Below are positions 9,242 through 17,779 of a DNA stretch of 64,000 nucleotides, piece after piece. The position numbers and the translations under genes were made by a program. Position 1 is the first letter of the stretch. Every line of letters begins with the position of its first letter. Location: the NCBI RefSeq assembly GCF_010470665.1, contig NZ_VOPZ01000006.1, positions 36,224-100,223 on the forward strand, written 5' to 3'. The DNA comes from Desulfovibrio sp. JC022 (GTDB lineage: Bacteria; Desulfobacterota; Desulfovibrionia; Desulfovibrionales; Desulfovibrionaceae). Under the pieces are notes generated by a model, which made no database searches, was not told where the DNA came from, and saw nothing but the letters and a program-made list of their open reading frames with translations.

Positions 9242-10064
9242 CAATCCTTATCTTCCGGCAATGGCCACCATTCAGGAGGTCATCAAGGAAACTCACAATA
9301 TCATGACTTTCCGGGTAACACTCAACAACCCGGAAATCAGAAAAAACTTCACCTTTGAACCCGGTCAGGTAGGACAGCTGTCCGCCTTCGGTATCGGTGA
9401 AGCAACATTCGTAATCAACTCCACCCCCACCCGCATGGATTACCTGCAATTCAGTGTCATGCGCACCGGTGAAGTTACTGAAAAGCTGCACACCTTAAGT
9501 GCCGGCGACCAGATCGGCGTGCGCGCACCATTGGGTAACTGCTTTCCTTACGAAGAGATGAAAGGCAAGGATATTGTCTTCGTCGGTGGTGGTATCGGTA
9601 TGGCTCCTCTGCGTACCCTGCTCTACTACATGCTGGATAACCGTAAAGATTACGGCAAGATTACCCTGCTTTACGGCGCAAGAAGCCCTGTAGATATGGC
9701 TTTCAGCTACGAACTGCCCGAATGGATGGAACGCGATGACCTCGATACCCATCTGACCATTGATGCAGAATACGAAGGCTGGGAACACAACGTTGGACTT
9801 ATCCCCAACGTACTGCTGGACATCAAGCCCTCAGCTAAAAACGCATACGCTGTCACTTGTGGACCGCCGATCATGATCAAATTCACCGTGCAGGCTCTTG
9901 CCAAGCTCGGTTTCAAGGATGATCAGATCATCACCACTCTTGAAAAACGTATGAAATGCGGCGTCGGCATCTGCGGCCGCTGCAACATCGGCACCAGCTA
10001 CGTATGTCAGGACGGTCCTGTCTACACATACGAACAGCTCAAGGCACTGCCGAACGAAATGTAA
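9234..10064 (+). CDS. flxA: FlxA, FAD/NAD(P)-binding oxidoreductase with C-terminal [2Fe-2S]
   Basis: The 276-residue protein belongs to the ferredoxin-NADP reductase fold family (AsrB/HydG-like). An FAD-binding barrel fills roughly the first 100 residues, and the nucleotide-binding GGGIGMAP is at 118-125. A C-terminal [2Fe-2S] motif has Cys242, 247, 250 and 258. It should be the NADH-oxidising entry point of the bifurcating complex. The ATG at 9234, preceded by AAGGAGAAGG, is preferred over an upstream in-frame start at 9207, which lies deep inside flxB. A strong terminator follows at 10105. Confidence 0.93.
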   Translation: MTSNPYLPAMATIQEVIKETHNIMTFRVTLNNPEIRKNFTFEPGQVGQLSAFGIGEATFVINSTPTRMDYLQFSVMRTGEVTEKLHTLSAGDQIGVRAPLGNCFPYEEMKGKDIVFVGGGIGMAPLRTLLYYMLDNRKDYGKITLLYGARSPVDMAFSYELPEWMERDDLDTHLTIDAEYEGWEHNVGLIPNVLLDIKPSAKNAYAVTCGPPIMIKFTVQALAKLGFKDDQIITTLEKRMKCGVGICGRCNIGTSYVCQDGPVYTYEQLKALPNEM

Positions 10065-10104
10065 TTATTCCGGTCCCTGCGACTGGCTCCAATTACAAAA
10101 AAAG

Positions 10105-10142
10105 AACCCCCGTCCTTATCGCAAGGACGGGGGTTTATTTTG
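10105..10142 (+). terminator. Terminator of the hdr-flx operon
   Basis: Arms AACCCCCGTCCTT (10105-10117) and AAGGACGGGGGTT (10123-10135) pair perfectly with a five-base loop and are followed by TATTTT. It lies about 40 bases after flxA. Confidence 0.88.
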
Positions 10143-10186
10143 ACTTTATCTTTACAGCTGCACTTTTTTCTTATTACTATGCAACC

Positions 10187-10555
10187 ATGAAAATCCTGCT
10201 AGTTGATGACGAAAAAATTAATACACTATCCGCTTCACGTCTGCTTGAAAAACAGGGCTATTCTGTTACTACTGCCTGCAATGGCCTTGAAGCCCTTGAT
10301 AAGCTGGAAGAATCAGATTTCGACTGTATCCTGATGGATATCCAGATGCCGGAAATGGATGGCTATGAAGCAATCGCCAGAATCCGGGACAAATTTGTTT
10401 TCGGCGAGAAGTCCCAAACACCCATCATAGCCATGACCGGGCATTGCTATTCCGATGCCTTTGAAGAATTCAAGCGGGCCGAAATCAAACACTACGTCTG
10501 CAAGCCCTTTGATTTTAAGACCCTGCTTGATGTTATTGAAAAAGCGACTAGTTAA
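10187..10555 (+). CDS. Stand-alone CheY-like response regulator receiver
   Basis: This 122-residue single-domain receiver has the acidic pair Asp7/Asp8, the phospho-acceptor Asp51 in LMDIQMPEMDG, Thr84 and the conserved Lys106-Pro107. It has no output domain, so it must act by binding a partner or as a phosphorelay intermediate. The protein pattern around QMPEMDG is typical of receivers from hybrid kinases. An in-frame start far upstream (9956) would overlap flxA and the terminator, so the ATG at 10187 is used. No histidine kinase gene is adjacent. Confidence 0.9.
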   Translation: MKILLVDDEKINTLSASRLLEKQGYSVTTACNGLEALDKLEESDFDCILMDIQMPEMDGYEAIARIRDKFVFGEKSQTPIIAMTGHCYSDAFEEFKRAEIKHYVCKPFDFKTLLDVIEKATS

Positions 10556-10560
10556 AATAA

Positions 10561-10686
10561 TGCCTCCGGCGGCTTAAACCCTTTTGCAAAAGGGTTTGTT
10601 CCACTGTCGCTATCTCTAAGACTCGCGGAAGACCGCTCGCCTAAGAGCTAGTGCAATAATCCCAAAACCTTTTATTAGGCTTCGCT
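10561..10686 (+). repeat. Dispersed palindromic intergenic repeat, copy A
   Basis: It opens with TGCCTCCGGCGGC, then a perfect hairpin (AAACCCTTTT, GC, AAAAGGGTTT at 10576-10597). A longer spacer shared with copy B follows (TAAGACTCG...CTCGCCTAA). It ends with AAAACCTTTTATTAGGCTTCGC. It lies between two convergent genes and the hairpin may act as a terminator. Confidence 0.8.
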
Positions 10687-10705
10687 ACATAGCACGATAA
10701 ATTGG

Positions 10706-11887
10706 CTAAACAAATTGCGCAGCCGCGTACCCCGAAGACCATGCCCATTGCAGATTATAGCCGCCCAGCCAGCCGGTTACATCCAGCACTTCGCCAATGA
10801 AATACAATCCCGGAACCTTTTTGGATTCCATGGTCTTTGATGAAATTTCGTCAGTATCCACTCCGCCGGAAGCGACTTCGGCTTTTGCGAATCCTTCGGT
10901 TCCCTGCGGCTTGACCATCCATGAATGGATGCGCTCAGCAAGGGCAAGCCTGCGCTCCTTAGTCAACTGGCTGATTGCGGTATCTGAATCCTGCCCATCA
11001 AGCAGCAGTTCGACCATTTTGCGAGTGAAGTAACGGGCAAGGAAATTTTTCAGAGCAACATTCTCAGTCCGATGTGCTTCAAGCAGTTCCGAAATATCGT
11101 GAGCAGGCAACAGATTGATAGTCAGTGCTGACCCGCGCCGCCAGTAATTGGAAATCTGGAGTACAGCCGGACCGGAAATACCCTTGTGGGTGAATAGCAT
11201 ATCACTGCGGAAAACACGCCCTTCGCATTCAATCGAAACAGGCAGAGCATTGCCGCTAAGTTCCTTGCAAAACTTCCCGTCACGTCCGCCGATAGTAAAC
11301 GGAACCAAGGAAGGCCGGGCCGGAATGGTTTTCAAACCGTACTGCTCCGCAATTTTGTAACCGAACGGAGTCGCGCCCACTTGGGGCCATGCAGGAGAAC
11401 CCAGTGCAACAACAAGCGCAGGAGCCTCAAAACTCTGCCCCCCGCTCTTGACCACAAACGGACCTTCCCCGCTGATTGATTCAATCTCACGATTCATAAG
11501 TGTTTCCACGCCCGCACGGTGGCATTTGGAAACCAGTAGTCCGGCAATCAGCCCCGCCCCCTCAAGAGTGAAAAGCTGTCCGTCTTCGCGCTCTTCATAT
11601 TCAATCCCGGCCTCGGAAACGAGAGAAATAATATCCCACTGATTGTGACGGGCCAAAGCGGACTTCACAAAATGGGGGTTTGCCGAAATATAGTTATCCG
11701 CAGCAACATCCATATTGGTAAAGTTGCACTTACCGCCCCCGGCAACACGGATCTTACGCCCCGCCTTACCGGAATGGTCCAGCACCAGCACCTTACGCCC
11801 GCGCGCAGCAGCATGCATGGCACAATAAAGCCCGGACGCGCCCGCGCCGAGAATAATTACATCGTAGATTGAAGAGGTATTGCTCAT
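10706..11887 (-). CDS. BaiN/RdsA-family (HI0933-like) FAD-dependent oxidoreductase
   Basis: The 393-residue flavoprotein has an N-terminal Rossmann FAD motif GAGASG (14-19). It also has the family signature GRKIRVAGGGKCNFTN and a C-terminal FAD-contact segment GEVLDVTGWLGGYNLQWAWSSG. Members are called NAD(P)/FAD-dependent oxidoreductases (YhiN, HI0933); their substrates are mostly unknown. It is a single gene, converging on the receiver gene with repeat copy A between them. The start ATG is at 11887. Confidence 0.9.
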   Translation of the reverse strand: MSNTSSIYDVIILGAGASGLYCAMHAAARGRKVLVLDHSGKAGRKIRVAGGGKCNFTNMDVAADNYISANPHFVKSALARHNQWDIISLVSEAGIEYEEREDGQLFTLEGAGLIAGLLVSKCHRAGVETLMNREIESISGEGPFVVKSGGQSFEAPALVVALGSPAWPQVGATPFGYKIAEQYGLKTIPARPSLVPFTIGGRDGKFCKELSGNALPVSIECEGRVFRSDMLFTHKGISGPAVLQISNYWRRGSALTINLLPAHDISELLEAHRTENVALKNFLARYFTRKMVELLLDGQDSDTAISQLTKERRLALAERIHSWMVKPQGTEGFAKAEVASGGVDTDEISSKTMESKKVPGLYFIGEVLDVTGWLGGYNLQWAWSSGYAAAQFV

Positions 11888-12070
11888 GAGAAGGGTTGTA
11901 GGCTGGATTGGGGGCTTGGTAAAGGGGAAAAGTGCTGTCCTGCTTTGCTTGAGGAGTATTCACTTTTCTATTCCGCATACTGGACGAAATATGGATGATC
12001 TTGTAGAAGAATTGAGCTGTAATTTTCAGATTAAATTTGATTAAGAACTTCGTTCAGTTGGAGTAGATAT

Positions 12071-13567
12071 ATGCGTCGGGGAAATGGATTTGTTCGTGTC
12101 TTTTCGGGGATGATGCTCGCCCTTATTTTGGTTTTGGGGGTTTGTGGGGGAGTTTGGGCTGAGGAAACGAAAGCTTCATCGAAAGCCACTCCCGAACAGA
12201 TTAATAAAATTGAACGGAAGCTATTCAGCATTGAAAGCGATATTACTGAGATAAAGAATTTTCAGGTTAATAATAGCGGGCAGATGTGGTTTGAGCGGAC
12301 TAAGGAGCAGGCAGAGCATGTTCGGGAATGGGTAGATGAGAAAAAAATCAGTTCCGAAAAGTGGGCCAATACTCTGTCAGTGATCTCAAGTTTTATGGGA
12401 GCCTGGGTAACGGTCTTCGGTATAGCCGTGACTGTTTTGGGCTATTTCATTGTCAAGCAACAAAAGAATACTGCAAAAGAAGCCAGTGAAGCTTTTGAAA
12501 AAGAACTAAGTCAAACCAAAGCTGAGTTCAAACGAAATGCTAAAGAACAAAAAGAGACAATAGAAACCGACAAAAAAGAATTCGAAAAAAAGCTGGAAGA
12601 ACTCATCACAGAAAAACATGCAGAAATTAATGAGTTGGTCAAAAAATGTGAAGAGCTTAAATTAATTTGCGAAAAGAATGCTTGCAAATCAGATGAACTT
12701 CTTAGTGAACAAGAACAAACGGTTAAAGACTTTAAGGACAACCATGATGCTCATGACATGGACAATGACACTAAAGAAGCAGTAAAAGATGTAGCATCAA
12801 GTAAACCTAACGAATTATATACTCACCTCAAAGCAAAAGCTCTTAGACATGAGATGAATGAAGAATGGGATAAAGCTATACTGATCTGGACTAGTATTGA
12901 GCAAGAATTTCCTAACAACAAAGATGCTAACTATAAGATAGGTTCTCTAACGTGGAACATTGCTGAAAAAGAATCAAATATAACCGCTAAACAGAAACTA
13001 TTAGACATAGCGGATAACAGCCTTAAAAAGGCATCATTGATTACACCTTCTGACCCATATGTGTGGAATAATTGGGGGTGGATTAAATATCAGAAAGGAC
13101 TTCAATTAGAAGAGGACAAAAGAAATCATTACTTTTCTTTAGCTCTAGACAAATATCAAAAAGCAATTGAATTGGGCAATAATTCATATGCATGGAGCAA
13201 TAAAGCAGCCCTTCTTTCCAACAAAGCGCAACTTCCTCCGTATTCTATAAATTCACCTAGTAAGGACTTACTCTCTGAAGCCAAGGACGCAGCTTCGCAC
13301 GCAACCCCCTACGAAACTAAAAGGGGATGCTATGCCCTTGCTACTGTAGCTGCTATGGAGAAAAATCAATCTGAGTGCATAAAATGGCTAGAACTTGGCA
13401 AAACAAACCCCAAATTTCCTAATTCGGAATCATTACAGAAAGACAAACTTTTTGAAACTGTCCGCAACGAACAATGGTTCAAAGACTTCCTCGAAGAACT
13501 CCGCCAAGAAGAACAAGAAGCCGCAGCCAAGCAAGCTGAATCAGACGAAGACAAAGATAACGCATAA
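12071..13567 (+). CDS. Membrane-anchored coiled-coil protein with TPR-like repeats
   Basis: I do not recognise a family. The 498-residue product has a signal-like hydrophobic segment (about 11-30) ending in VWAEE and a second membrane segment at about 101-128. A highly charged Lys/Glu coiled coil spans about 132-225. From about 268 to 470 there are helical repeats with TPR-like features (AILIWTSIEQEFPNN, then ALDKYQKAIELGNNSYAW). The tail is acidic. If the first segment is cleaved, the coiled coil and TPRs would be cytoplasmic or periplasmic depending on the orientation of the second. Base composition is more A/T-rich than in neighbouring genes, which suggests recent acquisition. It is monocistronic, with a strong terminator behind it. 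Confidence 0.8.
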   Translation: MRRGNGFVRVFSGMMLALILVLGVCGGVWAEETKASSKATPEQINKIERKLFSIESDITEIKNFQVNNSGQMWFERTKEQAEHVREWVDEKKISSEKWANTLSVISSFMGAWVTVFGIAVTVLGYFIVKQQKNTAKEASEAFEKELSQTKAEFKRNAKEQKETIETDKKEFEKKLEELITEKHAEINELVKKCEELKLICEKNACKSDELLSEQEQTVKDFKDNHDAHDMDNDTKEAVKDVASSKPNELYTHLKAKALRHEMNEEWDKAILIWTSIEQEFPNNKDANYKIGSLTWNIAEKESNITAKQKLLDIADNSLKKASLITPSDPYVWNNWGWIKYQKGLQLEEDKRNHYFSLALDKYQKAIELGNNSYAWSNKAALLSNKAQLPPYSINSPSKDLLSEAKDAASHATPYETKRGCYALATVAAMEKNQSECIKWLELGKTNPKFPNSESLQKDKLFETVRNEQWFKDFLEELRQEEQEAAAKQAESDEDKDNA

Positions 13568-13569
13568 AA

Positions 13570-13610
13570 AAAGAGGCGTAGAGCACCAGCTCTTCGCCTC
13601 TTTACTTTTA
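13570..13610 (+). terminator. Bidirectional terminator between convergent genes
   Basis: Outer arms AAAGAGGCG (13570-13578) and CGCCTCTTT (13595-13603) enclose an inner pair GAGC/GCTC. The A-rich left flank and T-rich right flank give U-runs on both strands. It serves the TPR protein gene and, on the minus strand, manC, which ends at 13636. Confidence 0.85.
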
Positions 13611-13635
13611 AATAAAATTAAATCCCCAATATCCC

Positions 13636-15051
13636 CTACTCCGACCGCCCATAAACATCCTCAAACCTCTGGATATCATCCTCACCAAGATAACTACCGG
13701 TCTGGACTTCAATTAATTCAAGATTGATTTTGCCGGGATTCTCCAAGCGATGCATGGTTCCTAGTGGGATGTAGGTAGACTGGTCCTCCTGCAATAAAAT
13801 TTCCTTCTCACCGACCAGCACTTTTGCCGTACCCTTAACCACTACCCAATGCTCAGCGCGGTGATGGTGCATTTGCAGTGAGAGAACCCCACCCGGCTTA
13901 ACGATTATCCTCTTGACCTGAAACCTGTCTCCGCTATCTACAGCTTCGAATGATCCCCATGGACGATAGACCTTGCGGTGGTTATCCGCTTCCGCGCGGC
14001 CCTGCTTTTTAAGTTCATTTACCAGCCCGGAAACTTCCTGCCCGTGTTCCCGTCCGGCAACCAGAACGGCATCTGAAGTCTCGACTACGATAACGTCATC
14101 AACACCGACCACGCCTAGTAATCGGCCTGAAGAATGAAGAAAGCTGTTACCCACATTCTTTGCAAGCACATCTCCGGCAATAACATTCCCAGCCTGATCC
14201 CTTTCCCGTTCACGCATTAGCGAATCCCACGAGCCGATATCGGACCAACCGCCGTCAAACGGTACCACGCTCAGGTTGTCCACCTTTTCAATCACCGCAT
14301 AATCAACCGACTTGGCAGGACTGGCTGTAAAACTTTCCTCATCAAGGCGGACAAAATCCAAATCAGTGCGTGCTTTTTCAGTTGCAGCAAGGCAGGCGGT
14401 ATAGATTTCAGGTTCGAGTTGCTCAAGCTTTTCCAAAAAAGCATCCGGGCTGAACAAAAAAATACCCGCATTCCATAAATATTCACCGGATTCGAGATAT
14501 GTTTTAGCGGTTTCAAGGTCTGGCTTTTCAACAAATTCCTGCACAGCCTGAGAAGCCATGGATTTGAAATCTCCGGCTGTACGGATATACCCGTATCCGG
14601 TCTCCGGCCTGTCCGGGACAATGCCGAAAAGAACCAGATCGCCGGACTTGGCGGGCTCCACCCCGACAGTAACAGCAGTTTTAAATTTATCCAGATCATA
14701 AATGGCATGATCCGAAGGCATTACCAGCATAAGCGCATCCGGATTATTTTTACGGACATGAAAAGCCGCAGCAGCAATAGCCGGGGCTGAATTGCGGCCC
14801 TGCGGTTCCAGAAAGATTGCTTCGGGTTTAATTCCAGCCGCCCGTAATTCCTCAGCAACCATAAAACGATAACTCTCGTTGCAAACCACAACAGGAGGCT
14901 GTGCACCATCCACTCCGTAGCCACGTTCAGCAGTATTACGCAAAAGGGAATGCTCCCCAATCAGATTCAAAAGCTGCTTCGGATGATTCCTGCGCGAAAG
15001 AGGCCAAAGTCTGGTCCCGCTGCCGCCGGAAAGGATTACTGGTACGATCAT
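13636..15051 (-). CDS. manC: Mannose-1-phosphate guanylyltransferase / mannose-6-phosphate isomerase
   Basis: This 471-residue bifunctional enzyme has an N-terminal nucleotidyltransferase with the GTP-binding signature LSGGSGTRLWPLSR and a C-terminal cupin isomerase domain (QMHHHRAEHW). It makes GDP-mannose and interconverts fructose-6-phosphate and mannose-6-phosphate, feeding LPS or exopolysaccharide synthesis. I use the ATG at 15051, which begins MIVPVILSGG, preceded by AGGCAGG. An upstream start at 15102 would add 17 residues not expected in the family. The product length is normal. It is separated from the main glycan cluster by about 8 kb. Confidence 0.94.
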   Translation of the reverse strand: MIVPVILSGGSGTRLWPLSRRNHPKQLLNLIGEHSLLRNTAERGYGVDGAQPPVVVCNESYRFMVAEELRAAGIKPEAIFLEPQGRNSAPAIAAAAFHVRKNNPDALMLVMPSDHAIYDLDKFKTAVTVGVEPAKSGDLVLFGIVPDRPETGYGYIRTAGDFKSMASQAVQEFVEKPDLETAKTYLESGEYLWNAGIFLFSPDAFLEKLEQLEPEIYTACLAATEKARTDLDFVRLDEESFTASPAKSVDYAVIEKVDNLSVVPFDGGWSDIGSWDSLMRERERDQAGNVIAGDVLAKNVGNSFLHSSGRLLGVVGVDDVIVVETSDAVLVAGREHGQEVSGLVNELKKQGRAEADNHRKVYRPWGSFEAVDSGDRFQVKRIIVKPGGVLSLQMHHHRAEHWVVVKGTAKVLVGEKEILLQEDQSTYIPLGTMHRLENPGKINLELIEVQTGSYLGEDDIQRFEDVYGRSE

Positions 15052-15387
15052 GTTTAAACCTGCCTGAAAAAGTAGAATAATTCTGCAAAATTTCTGGATC
15101 AAATTCCATTAGTAATACAGTTAGAAGTACACGGTTCACCGGGAGTGCGCAAACACATGCCGAAACAGAGATATCATCGCCCCATAATCAACACTTGCCC
15201 ATCCCCGCAAAGACGGGTATTGAGGGGCCGCAACACGTGATATTATCTTTATAGATAATGAAAACGATATTTCACCTTTCATGGCACAATATTCTGGATA
15301 AATTATTTTTTTCATGCAGCTAACCTTGCATGTAAGGGATATTTGCGGCGTGGAAAGGAATTTTATATTTTTTGAGGAGAATTTATT
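15052..15387. other. Divergent intergenic region between manC and ychF
   Basis: These 336 bases should hold both promoters. They contain a palindrome at 15242-15259 described separately. Minus-strand reading frames that enter this stretch from ychF are shadows. No RNA gene or further repeat was recognised. Confidence 0.5.
15242..15259. promoter_or_regulatory. A/T-rich palindrome, possible operator
   Basis: ATTATCT and AGATAAT are exact reverse complements separated by TTAT. GAAAACGATATTTC follows directly. The stretch from GATAATGAAAACGATATTTC bears a partial likeness to a Fur box, but the match is not good enough to name the regulator. It lies about 130 bases before ychF and 190 before manC. 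Confidence 0.3.
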
Positions 15388-16488
15388 ATGGCTCTCAGTA
15401 TCGGTATCGTGGGACTGCCCAACGTAGGTAAATCCACACTTTTCAACGCCCTGACCAAGGCCCAGAACGCTGAAAGCGCGAACTACGCTTTCTGTACCAT
15501 CGAACCCAACAAGGCTGTTGTGCCTGTTCCCGATGAGCGCATCGACAAACTGGCCGAACTGGTTAATCCCCAGCGCGTGCAGCAGTCCACTGTTGATTTC
15601 ATCGACATCGCAGGTCTGGTTGAAGGCGCGAGCAAGGGCGAAGGACTCGGCAACAAATTTCTCGGCAACATCCGCGAAACTCAGGCCATCCTTCACGTTG
15701 TACGCTGCTTTGACAACGATGACGTTATCCACGTTTCCAACTCAGTTGATCCCCTGCGCGACATCGAAGTTATCGAAACCGAGCTGATCCTTTCCGATGT
15801 GCAGGCTCTTGATACCCGCATTGAAGGCATGAAAAAGAAAATCAAGGGCGACAAATCTCTCGGTCCCAAAATTGCCGAAGCTGAAAAACTGCTTGAACAC
15901 CTCAACGAAGGCAACCCCGTAAACACCTACGGTGAGCTTGAAACTGACATCATGGTCGAAATGCTCCGTGACTTACGCCTCATCACCGAAAAGAACGTAA
16001 TCTACTGCGCCAACGTAGACGAAGAAGGCCTTACCGAGGACAACGATTACGTCAAAAAAGTAATGGCTCTTGCTGAAGAACGCGGCGCCGAATTTGTAAA
16101 AATTTCCGCCAAAATGGAAGAAGAGCTGGTCGGTCTTGATGATGAAGAATACACCGAATTTCTCGATTCATACGGCGTAACTGAATCCGGCCTTGCCAAG
16201 ATCATCCGCACCGGTTTTCACACCCTCGGCATGATCAGCTACTTCACCGCCGGAGTAAAAGAAGTCCGCGCATGGACCATCCATGACGGCGACAAAGCTC
16301 CCCGCGCCGCAGCAGCCATCCATACTGATTTTGAAAAAGGGTTCATCCGCGCCGAAGTTATCGGTTACGACGATTACATCTCCAATGGAAATGAAGCAGC
16401 CTGCCGCGCAGCCGGAGTGCTCCGCTCAGAAGGAAAGGAATACATCGTTAAAGACGGCGATGTTATTCACTTTCTGTTTAATGTTTAA
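15388..16488 (+). CDS. ychF: Redox-regulated ATPase/GTPase YchF (OLA1 family)
   Basis: This 366-residue P-loop protein has the G1 motif GLPNVGKST (8-16), the DIAGLVEGASKGEGLGN switch region and a C-terminal TGS domain (VRAWTIHDGDKAPRAAAAIHTDFEKGF in outline). YchF binds ATP preferentially and associates with ribosomes. Length is standard. TGAGGAGA lies 8 bases before the ATG. It appears monocistronic, followed by a repeat and a terminator. Confidence 0.96.
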   Translation: MALSIGIVGLPNVGKSTLFNALTKAQNAESANYAFCTIEPNKAVVPVPDERIDKLAELVNPQRVQQSTVDFIDIAGLVEGASKGEGLGNKFLGNIRETQAILHVVRCFDNDDVIHVSNSVDPLRDIEVIETELILSDVQALDTRIEGMKKKIKGDKSLGPKIAEAEKLLEHLNEGNPVNTYGELETDIMVEMLRDLRLITEKNVIYCANVDEEGLTEDNDYVKKVMALAEERGAEFVKISAKMEEELVGLDDEEYTEFLDSYGVTESGLAKIIRTGFHTLGMISYFTAGVKEVRAWTIHDGDKAPRAAAAIHTDFEKGFIRAEVIGYDDYISNGNEAACRAAGVLRSEGKEYIVKDGDVIHFLFNV

Positions 16489-16490
16489 TT

Positions 16491-16635
16491 TGCCTCCGGC
16501 GGCCCTTCGGGGACCAGCGCTGCTCTCTATATCCGTAAGACTCGAGCAAGAAGCTCTCGCCTAACGGCTACAGGTAAGAAACTTTTTGGGAAAAGTTTCT
16601 CTGGACTCTTCAAAAACTTTTATTGGGCTTCGCCG
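16491..16635 (+). repeat. Dispersed palindromic intergenic repeat, copy B
   Basis: It begins TGCCTCCGGCGGC four bases after the ychF stop and shares with copy A the spacer motifs GTAAGACTCG and CTCTCGCCTAA. It then shows an imperfect hairpin GAAACTTTTT/AAAAGTTTC. It ends with AAAACTTTTATTGGGCTTCGCCG, nearly identical to copy C at 33347. Confidence 0.82.
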
Positions 16636-16664
16636 CTTCGCGAGTTAAAATTTGCTTAAAATAT

Positions 16665-16700
16665 ATCCCGCAATATTTTGGATATTGCGGGATTTTTCTT
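16665..16700 (+). terminator. Terminator between ychF and the convergent transporter gene
   Basis: Arms ATCCCGCAATAT (16665-16676) and ATATTGCGGGAT (16682-16693) pair perfectly with a five-base loop and are followed by TTTTCTT. The A-rich left flank makes it plausible on the minus strand too, where the transporter gene ends at 16699. Confidence 0.85.
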
Positions 16701-17622
16701 ATCTTTTCTTAAGTACAATTACCCCAATCACAACCAGAAAACACCCCGCCCACTGCTCCATAGTCATGTATTCGCCTAGAACCGGGATGGCTACCAACCC
16801 GGTCATCATGGGTTCTACGGTCAGCAAGATGTTAACCACTGATGGCGAAAGATGATTCAAACTGGCGGTGATCAAAGTCCAACCGGTCATGGACGGACCG
16901 ATGGCGAGAGTGAGTATGCAGGCCCAGCCTTTCCAGTCCACTCCGGGCATGAAGATAGCAGCTGGATTTGGAGCTGTGCCGGGAATTATCCCTTGGGCAA
17001 AGAGATTCAGAGGCAGCATGTAAATGGCTGCAATTCCAAAAACATGCATCATTGTGCTGAATGAACTTATGCCCCGTTTTGCGCATTCCCGCCCCAGAAG
17101 AGCGTAAGCCGAAAAAAAGACGCTGGAAAGCAAACCCAGAAACATTCCCATGGGGGTCAGTGAAAAATCAGACATTCCCTGAATTCCACAAACCAAAGCG
17201 CAACCGAACAAACAGAAAAAGATTGAGGGAACAATACGCAGATTCGGTCTTTCCCCGCCCAGCCACCATTGAGCCAGCACGGTGATAGGCACGGAAACGT
17301 AGACCAGAACGGTGGACACCCCGGCCCCGTTAAAATAAACTGAACCGCCCCAGATCCCATTCAATCCCACTAGAACCAGTCCGTACATAGCCAGCAAACC
17401 GATGTTTTCCCGCTCAAACTTGAGTTTATGCGGCTTAAAAATACGCAGCCCGGCCATAAGAATGGTGCTGACAAACAGATTGCGCCAGAAAGTGACCACG
17501 AAAATAGGCTGAGCATAATCCACCACCATAATTTTTATAAAAATACCCACAAGGGAAATCAGGGCGGCCCCGCCAAGGGCCTGTGCTATTCCAAGACTTG
17601 CGGATGATTTAGGCTTGATCAT
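16699..17622 (-). CDS. EamA/DMT-family permease
   Basis: The 307-residue integral membrane protein has about ten hydrophobic segments in two halves. It has the duplicated EamA layout with the typical end VVNILLTVEPMMTGLVAIPVLGEYM in outline. Family members export or import small metabolites such as amino acids or nucleotide sugars; the substrate cannot be read from sequence. It stands alone, divergent from the DUF697 gene. Confidence 0.88.
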   Translation of the reverse strand: MIKPKSSASLGIAQALGGAALISLVGIFIKIMVVDYAQPIFVVTFWRNLFVSTILMAGLRIFKPHKLKFERENIGLLAMYGLVLVGLNGIWGGSVYFNGAGVSTVLVYVSVPITVLAQWWLGGERPNLRIVPSIFFCLFGCALVCGIQGMSDFSLTPMGMFLGLLSSVFFSAYALLGRECAKRGISSFSTMMHVFGIAAIYMLPLNLFAQGIIPGTAPNPAAIFMPGVDWKGWACILTLAIGPSMTGWTLITASLNHLSPSVVNILLTVEPMMTGLVAIPVLGEYMTMEQWAGCFLVVIGVIVLKKR

Positions 17623-17779
17623 TTTGTTTATCCTTCAATGTTAGTCGCAGCGCATGACGCATACGGTGCGGCACAATATTTCAACAGCGAAAAGATGCAA
17701 AGAGAAATTTGACGTACTCGGGGGCTGGCGGCTAGATACAATTATTGAAAACAAAATAGATACAGAGAGGATTAAATAT

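Noticed and set aside
9956-10186. N-terminal extension of the receiver protein
   Set aside because: It runs through the end of flxA and the operon terminator; the receiver fold starts at the ATG at 10187.
15136-15732. 198-codon minus-strand ORF overlapping the start of ychF
   Set aside because: It is mostly antisense to the clearly coding ychF frame and has no family features.
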